From positions 1 to 38,818 of the forward strand of contig JBFYQP010000059.1 in NCBI GenBank assembly GCA_041302745.1: a DNA stretch of 38,818 nt, read 5' to 3'. Positions 16,588 through 24,049 of the stretch are shown here, one piece after another (position 1 is the first letter of the stretch; every line of letters starts with the position of its first letter). A model generated the notes under the pieces. The model saw only the letters and a list, made by a program, of their open reading frames with translations, ran no database searches and was not told the origin of the DNA. A program made the translations under genes and the position numbers. Origin of the DNA: JAPLGD01 sp041302745 (GTDB taxonomy: Bacteria > Bipolaricaulota > Bipolaricaulia > UBA7950 > UBA9294).

Positions 16588-17889
16588 ATGAGTACGAACG
16601 TCGAGTCGAAGACCCGGACCAACGACCGGTCGGACGCCGGTCGGGCCGCGCGAATGCGGTCCGCGATTCGGTACGGAACGTCCCTGCGGTGGAAGTTGAT
16701 CGTTCCCGTTCTCCTGATTGCCTGCGCCGTGGTGGGCGCCCTCTCCTGGTTTGCGTTCGTGTCGCTGCACGCGTCGATCGGGTCGATCTACGAGCAAAGG
16801 GCGCGAAGCGTTGCGAGCCTCATCTCGAAGTCGATCCAGGAGAAGGACTACGTCCTCTACTACTCCAACGAGCTCAGCGCGGACATCGACCAACTGCTCG
16901 CGCGCTACGAATCCATCATCGAGATCACGGTCATCGGGGCGACGGCGCGGGGGTTCCTGACCGTTGCCAGCACCGACCCCACGAAGGTCGGAGAGCTCGC
17001 CTCGGACGAGGTCAAGGCGCGATACGGGCAGATGCAGGGGATCGAAGCGACCGTGGAGCGCGCTCGGGAAACGCGTGCCTGGCGCGCCTACCAACCGATC
17101 CTCTCCGGGGCCGACCTTGTTGGTGTAGTGATCGTGGACATGTCGACCGACGAGATGGCCGCCTACGACCGGCGACTCTCGTGGCAATTCGCGGCGGGAT
17201 CCGTGGTCGGCTTTCTTCTCTTGGGGGGCAGCCTCTTCCTCGTGCTGCGCGCCGTCGTGACGCGGCCGATCGGCCGTCTGGCCCAGGCGACGGCGGCGGT
17301 CGCCATGCGCGACTACGACGTGGAGGTCAAGCTGCCGCCCAGGACCCCCGGAACCCCCGTCCGCGATGAGGTCGCGCAGTTGGTCGATCGGTTCAACCTG
17401 ATGACGAAAGTGATTCACTCTCACGAGCAGGAGTTGAAGAAGCTCGTCGTCCTCGACGACGTCACGGGGCTGTACAACGCCGATCACTTCCGCGAGCAAC
17501 TCGAGATCGAGATTGGAAAGGGGCGACGGTACAAGCACCCGACGTCGGCCCTCGTGCTGGACGTCGAAGGCTTGTGCGACCAGACGCCCGAAGACCAAAC
17601 GCGCGCGCTCGTGCGGGCGTCGACCTTCTTCGTTTCCGGCCTGCGGAGGGTCGACACGGTGTTCCGAATCGACTCCTACCGTCTGGCGGCCATCCTCCCG
17701 GAGACGCCCGCAGACGGAGCGGCGGTGGCGGCGGAACGGCTGCGGCGCTTCTCCTCCGACGTGACGTCGCTCTTCTCCTTCCCCGTGGCTCTACGGATTC
17801 GGTCGGGCGGGTGGGGAGAAGCGGAGGAGGTGTCGCTCGATCAGGCTCTCCGCTGGTTTGCGGAGAGCGACGAGGATCGGGCTGGATGA
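16588..17889 (+). CDS. Membrane HAMP protein with degenerate GGDEF domain
   Basis: 433 residues; ATG 16588 with GAGGAG six bases upstream, 22 bases after the beta-helix/OpuAC gene. Membrane segments at about 36-60 and 205-230 bracket an extracytoplasmic sensor of about 145 residues. HAMP follows (about 230-285), then a GGDEF-type domain (about 290-425) recognised by its DDVTGLYNADHF start. The signature itself is lost: residues 362-366 read DSYRL where GGDEF belongs, and there is no RxxD I-site in place. It is therefore unlikely to make c-di-GMP, but could act as a receptor or as an allosteric partner, like other degenerate GGDEF proteins. Its stop overlaps the next start in ATGA, so it is translationally coupled to the subtilisin gene. 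Sensing through the upstream binding protein is inferred. Confidence 0.88.
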   Translation: MSTNVESKTRTNDRSDAGRAARMRSAIRYGTSLRWKLIVPVLLIACAVVGALSWFAFVSLHASIGSIYEQRARSVASLISKSIQEKDYVLYYSNELSADIDQLLARYESIIEITVIGATARGFLTVASTDPTKVGELASDEVKARYGQMQGIEATVERARETRAWRAYQPILSGADLVGVVIVDMSTDEMAAYDRRLSWQFAAGSVVGFLLLGGSLFLVLRAVVTRPIGRLAQATAAVAMRDYDVEVKLPPRTPGTPVRDEVAQLVDRFNLMTKVIHSHEQELKKLVVLDDVTGLYNADHFREQLEIEIGKGRRYKHPTSALVLDVEGLCDQTPEDQTRALVRASTFFVSGLRRVDTVFRIDSYRLAAILPETPADGAAVAAERLRRFSSDVTSLFSFPVALRIRSGGWGEAEEVSLDQALRWFAESDEDRAG

Positions 17890-19250
17890 GGAAGCCTCGC
17901 GTCCTACTCGTTGCCGTCGTTCTCGCCGTTCTCTCTCTGGGAACGGTGGCCGGCGAAGCGCAGATTCAGAAGATCGAGGTTGTGAACCTCGTCCCCTTCA
18001 CGATCTCGTTTCAGTTCTCGAATCAAACGGCGTTCTCGCGGGAGAACGTGAGGGGAACGGCGACGCTGCGGGACATGGGGCACGCCGGGCAGGGAATCGA
18101 TCAGGTTCCGGTCGGTCCCTTCTCCGCCGCCGCGGGAGCCCTGGTGGTTGTCGAGGCCGGCAGCCGATGGGAGTATCAGATCGCTGGAACGTACCTCCTG
18201 GAGATTGCCCTGGAGGTCGGCGGAACCCTGACGTCGGGGACGCTGCCGTTCCAGATCCTCCCCGTCGCCCTCCCGCTTGCCCCGTCGCCTTCCCCCAGTC
18301 CGGGCCTCTATACCGTCTACCAGCAGCCGAGCAACTGGGGCCTCGTCCGGGTCGGGGGACCGAAGGCCTGGACCGTCTCGCACGGCGATCCTGCCGTGAT
18401 CGTCGCCGTGATCGACTCGGGAATCGACGCCCGCATCCCCCAGCTCGCCTCGGCCCTTTGGACGAACCCCGGAGAGGTGCCCGGAAACGGCGTCGATGAC
18501 GATCGCAACGGCTACGTCGACGACGTGCACGGATGGGACTTCCGTGACAACGACTCGAGCTCGCTCACCGGCACCCCCCTTCACGGGCACGGGACGTTCG
18601 TGGCGTCGATCATTGCCGCGCGCCCCGGCGAGTACCCCATTGTCGGCGTCGCCCCAGGGGTGTCGATTATGGACGTCCGCTTCCTCGACTCGGCCAACCG
18701 GTTTGGGTCATCGGACTGGAAGATCTTCGTGCGAGCGATCGAGTACGCCGTCGACAACGGCGCTCGAATCATCAACCTGAGCATCTTCGCGAACGCTCGC
18801 CCGCCCGACTCTTTCGAACAGGTCATCTCGGATGCCCGAGCCCACGGCGTGATCGTCGTGGGGATCTCCGGAAACCAGGGCGAGAACCAGGTGATGTACC
18901 CGGGGAAGTATCGCACCGTTCTGGCCGTGTCCGCGACGGATCGGAGCGACCTTCTGGCGTCGTTCAGCAACCGCGGACCCGAAGTGGCCGTCTGTGCTCC
19001 CGGGGATGCGATCACGGCGTTCACGGTGGGCGGAAGGCCGGCGACCGAATCGGGGACGTCCTTTGCCGCGCCGCATGTATCCGGGACCCTGGCGCTGATT
19101 CTCTCTCTTGCCCCCGGGCTTTCCGCCGACGAAGCGGTTGCCGTCCTCGAGGGCTCGTGCGAGGATCTCGGGCAGCGAGGGCGGGACGCGCTCTTCGGGA
19201 ACGGGCTTGTCGATGCGTGGGGTGCGGTGGAGCGGCTCCGCCGCCCGTGA
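17886..19250 (+). CDS. Secreted subtilisin-like serine protease (S8)
   Basis: 454 residues. The start ATG 17886 overlaps the previous stop (ATGA). A signal peptide (about 1-23) is followed by a beta-rich prodomain-like region (about 25-125) that resembles an Ig-type domain more than the usual inhibitor I9. A proline/serine linker (PLAPSPSPSPG) comes next, then the catalytic domain (about 140-454). The triad is complete: D177 in VIDSGID, H235 in HGHGTFVAS, S392 in SGTSFAAPHV. An acidic calcium-site-like stretch GNGVDDDRNGYVDDVHGWDF follows the Asp, as in thermostable subtilases. It ends the beta-helix/HAMP/protease gene set. It could process surface proteins or act in the signalling path; the substrate is unknown. 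Confidence 0.93.
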   Translation: MRKPRVLLVAVVLAVLSLGTVAGEAQIQKIEVVNLVPFTISFQFSNQTAFSRENVRGTATLRDMGHAGQGIDQVPVGPFSAAAGALVVVEAGSRWEYQIAGTYLLEIALEVGGTLTSGTLPFQILPVALPLAPSPSPSPGLYTVYQQPSNWGLVRVGGPKAWTVSHGDPAVIVAVIDSGIDARIPQLASALWTNPGEVPGNGVDDDRNGYVDDVHGWDFRDNDSSSLTGTPLHGHGTFVASIIAARPGEYPIVGVAPGVSIMDVRFLDSANRFGSSDWKIFVRAIEYAVDNGARIINLSIFANARPPDSFEQVISDARAHGVIVVGISGNQGENQVMYPGKYRTVLAVSATDRSDLLASFSNRGPEVAVCAPGDAITAFTVGGRPATESGTSFAAPHVSGTLALILSLAPGLSADEAVAVLEGSCEDLGQRGRDALFGNGLVDAWGAVERLRRP

Positions 19251-19352
19251 GGAGTTCTCGCCCGTCCGCCCTCGGCGTACACTGCACTACCCGGGCGAAC
19301 GAGACGTGCGCGACGAGGTAGAATCGGACTGAATAGGAAGAAGGAGGAACCG

Positions 19353-19718
19353 ATGAAGAGGCGAGGGTATCGACTGGCGGGGATCCTGGGAGCGGTAGCG
19401 ATCGTGGGGGTGTGTCTCGCGCTCTTCGCCGGGCAGACCTCCTCCCCATCTCCGGTCACTTTGCAGCAGGTCTACGACCTCCTCGTAACGCAAGGCGGGC
19501 AGAGTCGGCTGGCCCTCCTCGAGGCGCGCATGACCGCGATGGAGGAGAAGCTGGGGGACATCGATGCGGAGGTTGACCTCATCCACCAGGTGGCCCAGAA
19601 GATGCTCGACGACCAGTACGGGCTCTTCGACGTGCAACGGTGGACGCTCGACGACATCAAGTACATGCTCGATGCCATGCAGCGCCAGCTGGACGACATC
19701 GAGGACTACGTCGACTGA
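19353..19718 (+). CDS. Anchored or secreted coiled-coil protein
   Basis: 121 residues. ATG 19353 has AAGGAGG upstream, and a -10 box TAGAAT (19319-19324) gives a leader of about 22 bases. A basic start (MKRRGYR) and hydrophobic segment (LAGILGAVAIVGVCLALFAG) form an uncleaved anchor or signal peptide. The Cys-19 context VGVCLAL is not a convincing lipobox. Residues about 40-120 are heptad-rich and highly charged (LEARMTAMEEKLGDIDAEV, LDAMQRQLDDIEDYV), predicting a coiled coil. No family is recognised. It stands between the protease and the probable beta-barrel and may be an envelope spacer or periplasmic partner protein. Confidence 0.75.
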   Translation: MKRRGYRLAGILGAVAIVGVCLALFAGQTSSPSPVTLQQVYDLLVTQGGQSRLALLEARMTAMEEKLGDIDAEVDLIHQVAQKMLDDQYGLFDVQRWTLDDIKYMLDAMQRQLDDIEDYVD

Positions 19719-19878
19719 TCCCTGCGAGGCCTAGGGCACTTCCGCAGGCACGGTCGCCGCGTTCTGGGGAGGGTCCTATCGGGAGTGCCCGATGTCCGTC
19801 GCCGAGCGGACAAGAACGGATCGGTGACGGGGCGGGTGGGACCGGCCCACGACGCTCCATCCGTACCCTTGTCCGTGT

Positions 19879-21024
19879 ATGGGCAAGGGGAGATTGCGCC
19901 GGAACAAGAGGAACGTCGGGCTGGGGGTCGTCGTCGGTCTCCTTCTCTGTTTCGTCCCCCTCGGCGCGGAGGCTGCGCAGGTCTCTCTGTCCGGGGCCAA
20001 CACCCTCTCCGTGTCCATGTCGGACATGGACATCACGACGTTCACGCTGAGCGAATCGTTGGCCATCACGTACCGCTACGATCGGTTCTCGATCTCGAGT
20101 CGAACCAGCTTCGGCAATGAAGGGCTTCTCGGCCAGAGCTTCCGAGTCAGTGCTCCGTTCGGCGACCTGTCGCTTCAGGGCAGCGCCTCGTTCACGAGCG
20201 ACCAGTTCAGCCGCACCGACCTCTCCGTGTCCGGACGGTCGGGAGGGGTCGCGTACGCCGTGACCTTCCTGGTCGCCGAGCTTGGGACGCAGACGGAGTC
20301 CGCCATCGGAGCAGGGATGACGATTCGAATCGCCGGGGTCATCGAGGGGTTCGCCCGGATCTCCACCATTCTCGGACTCGGTGCGACCCCCTACGGACAG
20401 ATCGAAGAAGCGGGGTGCATTCCCTCCTTCGACGGACTGCGCATTTCCGTGACGGACATCGAACTGTGCGGGGGACGGGCGGCCTTGGACGTCTTGTTCG
20501 GGCAAACGGGTCTTGACTCGGAGAACATCTCGTGGAGCGGGAGCCTGCCGATTCCTCTTCTGGACGACTTCACCCTTCGCGCCAGCGCGCGGTTCTCGGA
20601 CCTCTTCACCTACGAGAACTCCTCGCTAAGCATCGGCGGCATCGTCGGAGACATCGCCCTGAACGCGACGTTCGCGTACGAAGACGCGTTTGTGCAGGGC
20701 AGCATCTCGATGCGCCGGCCGTTCCTCGAAGGACAGCTCCTATCGACGGCGTCCTTCGACTCCGACACGATCCTGGGGCTGAGTTTCAACTGGACACGTG
20801 CCTTCGAGGCGTGGTCGGCCAACGTAACCCCGATGTTCGAGATCATCGATCAGTACGAAGGGGGAATGCAGTTCGACATTCCGTCGGCTCAAGTCACGTT
20901 GCGCTTCGATCTCGCATGCTGCATCGGCCAACCGACGGCGGAGCTGGGCGACCTCACGTTCTCCCTCTCCGTGTCGAAGACCGGTTTCGATCGCATCGTC
21001 GTCTCTCACGCCTTCCCGTTCTAG
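19879..21024 (+). CDS. Probable outer-membrane beta-barrel protein
   Basis: 381 residues. ATG 19879 precedes a basic N-terminus (GKGRLRRNKR) and signal peptide ending near AEAAQ. The mature protein is an almost continuous series of amphipathic 9-12-residue strands (ITYRYDRFSISSRTSFG, FTLRASARFSDLF, GGMQFDIPSAQVTLRFDL) separated by short turns. It ends in HAFPF, the C-terminal phenylalanine typical of BAM-assembled barrels. Four cysteines occur, two adjacent (ACCIG). No named porin family is recognised, so the substrate or function is unknown. It is strong evidence for a diderm envelope. TACCCT at 19864-19869 could serve as a -10 box with almost no leader, but no -35 is seen. Confidence 0.75.
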   Translation: MGKGRLRRNKRNVGLGVVVGLLLCFVPLGAEAAQVSLSGANTLSVSMSDMDITTFTLSESLAITYRYDRFSISSRTSFGNEGLLGQSFRVSAPFGDLSLQGSASFTSDQFSRTDLSVSGRSGGVAYAVTFLVAELGTQTESAIGAGMTIRIAGVIEGFARISTILGLGATPYGQIEEAGCIPSFDGLRISVTDIELCGGRAALDVLFGQTGLDSENISWSGSLPIPLLDDFTLRASARFSDLFTYENSSLSIGGIVGDIALNATFAYEDAFVQGSISMRRPFLEGQLLSTASFDSDTILGLSFNWTRAFEAWSANVTPMFEIIDQYEGGMQFDIPSAQVTLRFDLACCIGQPTAELGDLTFSLSVSKTGFDRIVVSHAFPF

Positions 21025-21052
21025 GCTCGCCCAGTTCTCTCTGCTCCTTCAC

Positions 21053-21081
21053 TTGTCTGTCCCCTCGGGATACCCCATACT
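21053..21081 (+). promoter_or_regulatory. Promoter for the P-loop kinase gene
   Basis: TTGTCT (21053-21058), 17 bases, CATACT (21076-21081). The predicted transcript start near 21088 leaves about 29 bases before ATG 21117, including a GGGGGGAGAAGAG ribosome-binding region. Confidence 0.55.
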
Positions 21082-21116
21082 GGCGGGGAGTTCCGCGCGT
21101 GGGGGGAGAAGAGAGA

Positions 21117-21680
21117 ATGAGACAGCTGGTCGTCCTCGTCGGGCTGCCCGGATCGGGGAAGACGGCATTCCAGCGCGAGCACCCGGAGTGGGTGGTTGTC
21201 TCCCGGGGACCCATTCGGGAGTGGATGTTTCGTTCTACCTACGACCCGGCCGTGGAAAGCATCGTGGATCGAGTGTTCCAGTCGGCGCTGGTCGAGGCCG
21301 TCGATTCCCCGGCCGAGGTCGTCTGCGTGGATGAGCCGAACCTCACTCAGGCGGAGCGCCGGATGCTTGTCGAACTCGCCCAGCTCTCCGGCCGCGAACC
21401 GCACGCACACGTGCTCCCGATGGCGTCTCCGGACGCGCTCTTCGAGCGGATGGAGCGAAACCTGAAGCGCCTTGCCCTGGAGAAGCCGTACGTGCGTCTG
21501 CGAACCTTCCCGCGCAAGGCCTACGCCGAGTTGGTGGCGCAGTTTGAGCCGGTCGATTGCGAGGAGGGGTTCGTCTCCGTGACGCACGTGCCGAGCGTGA
21601 CGTCGCCCTTCGCGCGTACGTCCCCCTCGAGGGCGAAGCCCGCGGCAGCCCGCGATCCGCTGCCGCTCTTCACATCCTGA
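21117..21680 (+). CDS. P-loop kinase of the polynucleotide-kinase/AAA_33 type
   Basis: 187 residues. The N-terminal Walker A motif is GLPGSGKT (about residues 9-16), followed by REHPEWVVVSRGPIRE, as in small ATP-dependent kinases related to the T4 polynucleotide kinase N-domain. VVCVDEPNLTQAERR occupies the Walker B position, and a basic lid segment (ERMERNLKRLALEKPY) follows. The last 30 residues are proline/serine-rich and probably disordered. These families phosphorylate nucleic acid 5' ends or small metabolites; the substrate here cannot be told. It has its own promoter, and the convergent glutaredoxin gene ends 31 bases away. Confidence 0.82.
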   Translation: MRQLVVLVGLPGSGKTAFQREHPEWVVVSRGPIREWMFRSTYDPAVESIVDRVFQSALVEAVDSPAEVVCVDEPNLTQAERRMLVELAQLSGREPHAHVLPMASPDALFERMERNLKRLALEKPYVRLRTFPRKAYAELVAQFEPVDCEEGFVSVTHVPSVTSPFARTSPSRAKPAAARDPLPLFTS

Positions 21681-21711
21681 GGTGCGAGCAGCGCGTCCGC
21701 GGGCGGCGCGG

Positions 21712-21951
21712 CTACGCGATTCCGAGCAGGGCGTCGATGCGCGGCCGATCGAAGCCGACGACGATTTCGCCGTCGATGTCGACCACCGGAACGCCGTACT
21801 GACCGCTCCTTTCGACCATCGCCTTGGCTCTTTGCATGTCCGTGGAGACGTCGATCTCCTCGAACGACACGGCGTGGGAGCGCAGGTGTTGCTTAACCGC
21901 CACGCACCACGAGCACGTCGGGGTTGTGTACACGATCACAGTGTGGTCCAC
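21712..21951 (-). CDS. Glutaredoxin-like thiol-disulfide protein
   Basis: 79 residues. Start GTG 21951 is chosen because AAGGAGG lies seven bases upstream, inside the end of the ArsR gene. The active site is CSWC (C13, C16), the cis-proline motif is GVPVV (P55) and the C-terminal GFDRPRIDALL matches the glutathione/partner-binding helix of NrdH/YruB-type glutaredoxins. Length is normal for this small class. It overlaps the ArsR frame by 16 bases, so the two are translationally coupled and should share the ArsR promoter. With OsmC across the divergent promoter it suggests a thiol or peroxide stress function. Confidence 0.92.
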   Translation of the reverse strand: MDHTVIVYTTPTCSWCVAVKQHLRSHAVSFEEIDVSTDMQRAKAMVERSGQYGVPVVDIDGEIVVGFDRPRIDALLGIA

Positions 21952-22229
21952 GATCCATCCTCCTTCATGCACGACTTCAGAACGCACTCCAATTGCCGTT
22001 CGATGCGGTAGCAGTTCCGAGTTCCGTTTCTCTCCTTCTGCAAGACCCCGGCCCGCTCGAGTTTTCCGAGGTGATACGACACGGCCGGTTGGCTCAGCTT
22101 CAGGCCGTCGAGGACCTCCCTGCAATGGACGGGTCCCTCCATCAGCCGTTCGACGATCTGGAGGCGGGGCTCGCTTCCGAGAGCGGCAAACGCCTCCGCC
22201 CACTGACTCCGCGCCGTTCGCTCCGACAT
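21936..22229 (-). CDS. ArsR-family winged-helix repressor
   Basis: 97 residues; ATG 22229 with AAGGAG upstream. The sequence has the typical ArsR/SmtB order: FAALGSEPRLQIVERL, a recognition helix SQPAVSYHLGKLERAGVL and a wing with RNGTRNCYRI. Cysteines sit at HCREV, NCYRI and at the C-terminal LECVLKSC, so metal, thiol or peroxide sensing is possible. The classic CxC or DxHxxH metal sites are not evident. Being next to glutaredoxin and OsmC points to redox sensing (inference). It probably represses its own promoter and that of osmC, which flank an A/T-rich palindrome. Confidence 0.92.
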   Translation of the reverse strand: MSERTARSQWAEAFAALGSEPRLQIVERLMEGPVHCREVLDGLKLSQPAVSYHLGKLERAGVLQKERNGTRNCYRIERQLECVLKSCMKEDGSWTTL

Positions 22230-22258
22230 CGTTGCTCCTTTGCCCTCGTCGACTTAGC

Positions 22259-22309
22259 ATCGTACTGGTTCTGGGTCGGATTGTCAAGTATCTAAATATT
22301 CGAATAATG
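22259..22309. promoter_or_regulatory. Overlapping divergent promoters with palindromic operator (ArsR/OsmC)
   Basis: The two promoters share their -35 region. On the minus strand TTGACA (22287-22282), 17 bases, TACGAT (22264-22259) drives the ArsR and glutaredoxin genes. On the plus strand TTGTCA (22281-22286), 16 bases, AATAAT (22303-22308) drives osmC, with a transcript start near its GTG 22318. The palindrome TATTCGAATA (22297-22306) sits between -35 and -10 of the plus promoter and just behind the minus -35. It is an A/T-rich site of ArsR type and could silence both directions. Confidence 0.7.
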
Positions 22310-22317
22310 GAGGGCAC

Positions 22318-22725
22318 GTGACGCGAGTCGACTGGGCAGGCGGCATGCGGTTTGTTGGGCTAGGCGCAAGCGGCCATGAAGTGGCGATGGACGCCGCGGC
22401 GCCGCTGGGCGCGGACACCGCGGCGCGTCCGGTGGAGACGCTCCTCTGCGCGCTGGGCGGGTGCACGGGGATGGATGTGGTGTCCATCCTGCGCAAGATG
22501 AATGTGGAGCCGAAGGCCCTCCGTGTCGAGATCGAAGACGAGCGCGCGACGGAGTACCCCAAGGTCATAGAGAGGCTGCGACTCGTCTACGTCGTCACGG
22601 GCAATGTCCCCGAAGAGAACCTGAAGAAGGCGATCGATCTCTCCCTCGCGAAGTACTGCCCCATCGCCAACACGCTCGCCGGGGTGGCGAAGATTACCTA
22701 CGAGGCCCGGGTCGACGACGCCTAG
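22318..22725 (+). CDS. OsmC/Ohr-family protein
   Basis: 135 residues. GTG 22318 begins the domain at its normal point (TRVDWAGGMRFVG), with GGAGGG only three bases upstream and a predicted transcript start close to the GTG. The reactive cysteines of the family are in place: C49 in ALGGCTGMDV and C114 in AKYCPI. OsmC and Ohr proteins reduce organic hydroperoxides; the YhfA-like branch, which this resembles in CTGMD, is less well understood. It stands back to back with the ArsR gene and is probably controlled by it. Its stop overlaps the stop of the facing BioD/DRTGG gene in CTAG. Confidence 0.92.
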   Translation: MTRVDWAGGMRFVGLGASGHEVAMDAAAPLGADTAARPVETLLCALGGCTGMDVVSILRKMNVEPKALRVEIEDERATEYPKVIERLRLVYVVTGNVPEENLKKAIDLSLAKYCPIANTLAGVAKITYEARVDDA

Positions 22726-23795
22726 GGATCCGCGGCCTTCTGCACGATGCGCTCGACGTCGATGTTGGAGCGAACGTGGTCGACGGCGTAGTCGAGGGTC
22801 GCCCCGGGACGGATCCAGAACCGGTCAAGCATGCTCGAGCACAAGGACGCGGTGACCATGGTGTTCTGTCCCGCGAGGACAACCGGTACGCCGGACTTCT
22901 CCGCGTGATCCAGAACCTCGCGAGCGGGGCGGTGGTTTCCGGTCAGGACAAGGCAGCGCAACTCGGGAACCTGCAGGGCCGCGAGGTGGATGTCCTCCCG
23001 GTCGCCGCCGGTGATGACCGCAAACTCCGGGGTTCGACGGAAGCTGCGGAGGGAGGCCTCTGTGCCCATCGCCCCGACGACGAAGTGGCGTACCTCGCGG
23101 TTGAGTGCCGGGCGAGTCAGCGTGCGGCCGCCGAGTCGCTTGGCGATTTCCTCCGTGTTCACGGACCGCAGGTTCGGATCGTAGGGAATGATCCCGAGAA
23201 CCTCGGCGCCGCGATCCGCGAGGAAGGAGACGAAGACCTCCTCGACTCGCGTGTAGGAGCGGTCGAGGGGAACATCCTTGAGGATGACTCCGAGGACGTT
23301 CGGACCGCCTTCGAACAGCCGCAGGGCGCAGAGAATCCGGTCGATGGCCTCCTCCCCGTCATACTGCGTGAGGAGAAGAACGTCGGCTTCCAAGAGGTCG
23401 GCGAGGTCGAGATCGCTCAGCCCGGCGCTCACGCCGAGCCCCAAGTAGCTTCGGCCTTCGATGATGGCGACGTCCCGCGCGTGCGCTAGACGCGCGAACG
23501 CGTCGACGATGCGTTGGCGGAAGCCTCGGTCTCCGGACTCAATGGCCTCATGAAGGAAGGGCCCCTCGAGGGGCACCGGAGCCATGTCGTGCACGTCATC
23601 CTCGAGAGAGAGGAGCGCACGAAGCGTGTCGACATCTTCGTCGATCGGAGCGCCCGTCGCGTAGGACACCTCGTGGCTGATCGGCTTCATGTAGGCGATC
23701 GTGGAGCCGCGGTCCTGAAGGTCCCGCCCAAGGCCGAGGGAGAGGAGGCTTTTTCCGGAGTGCTCTTCTGTGGAGACGACAAGTAGGCGCTTCAT
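22722..23795 (-). CDS. BioD-like/DRTGG-domain protein (Pta N-terminal type)
   Basis: 357 residues; ATG 23795 with GAGGGG upstream. The N-terminal half (about 1-205) is a BioD/CobQ-like P-loop domain with STEEHSGKSLLSLGLG at residues 8-23, KPIS and VAIIEGRSYLGLG. The second half (about 210-320) is a DRTGG domain (FAVITGGDREDIHLAALQ, CLVLTGNHRP). This pair forms the regulatory N-terminus of long phosphotransacetylases (COG0857). Here it stands alone without the catalytic PTA domain. It is thought to sense nucleotides or metabolites in acetate metabolism. An acyl-CoA synthetase lies about 10 kb away but not in the same operon. It has its own promoter with a palindrome. Confidence 0.85.
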   Translation of the reverse strand: MKRLLVVSTEEHSGKSLLSLGLGRDLQDRGSTIAYMKPISHEVSYATGAPIDEDVDTLRALLSLEDDVHDMAPVPLEGPFLHEAIESGDRGFRQRIVDAFARLAHARDVAIIEGRSYLGLGVSAGLSDLDLADLLEADVLLLTQYDGEEAIDRILCALRLFEGGPNVLGVILKDVPLDRSYTRVEEVFVSFLADRGAEVLGIIPYDPNLRSVNTEEIAKRLGGRTLTRPALNREVRHFVVGAMGTEASLRSFRRTPEFAVITGGDREDIHLAALQVPELRCLVLTGNHRPAREVLDHAEKSGVPVVLAGQNTMVTASLCSSMLDRFWIRPGATLDYAVDHVRSNIDVERIVQKAADP

Positions 23796-23823
23796 TTCCC
23801 CTCATGAGACCTGGACGGAATCA

Positions 23824-23863
23824 CATTCCCGGGAATGGTAGTCGTCCGCTCGCGCGAAGGCAA
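23824..23863 (-). promoter_or_regulatory. Promoter and palindromic operator of the BioD/DRTGG gene
   Basis: On the minus strand TTGCCT (23863-23858), 17 bases, TACCAT (23840-23835). A perfect 14-bp palindrome CATTCCCGGGAATG (23824-23837) overlaps the end of the -10 box and the predicted transcript start near 23828, an ideal repressor position. The rest of 23864-24033 holds no gene that I can support. Confidence 0.55.
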
Positions 23864-24033
23864 TCCGAGTTCGTCGCGCTCACAACTTTCCCACAGCGAT
23901 GCCTGAAACGTTCCACAGAGCGCCCCGAGAATCAAACGGGCGGCGGATGCGTTGCGAGCGGTGGGTGTTCTGTGAACGAGAGCCGCCCTGCCCGAAAGGA
24001 CGAAGGCCATTCGGCTCCCCGGCGGGCGGCAGG

Positions 24034-24039
24034 TATAAT
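24034..24039 (+). promoter_or_regulatory. TATAAT box that leaves almost no leader before the response regulator gene
   Basis: A consensus TATAAT ends ten bases before ATG 24050, so the transcript should start about four bases upstream of the codon. An earlier in-frame ATG at 24038 lies inside the box itself and cannot be on that transcript, which decides the start. No good -35 hexamer is seen. Confidence 0.6.
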
Positions 24040-24049
24040 GGGATTGGAC

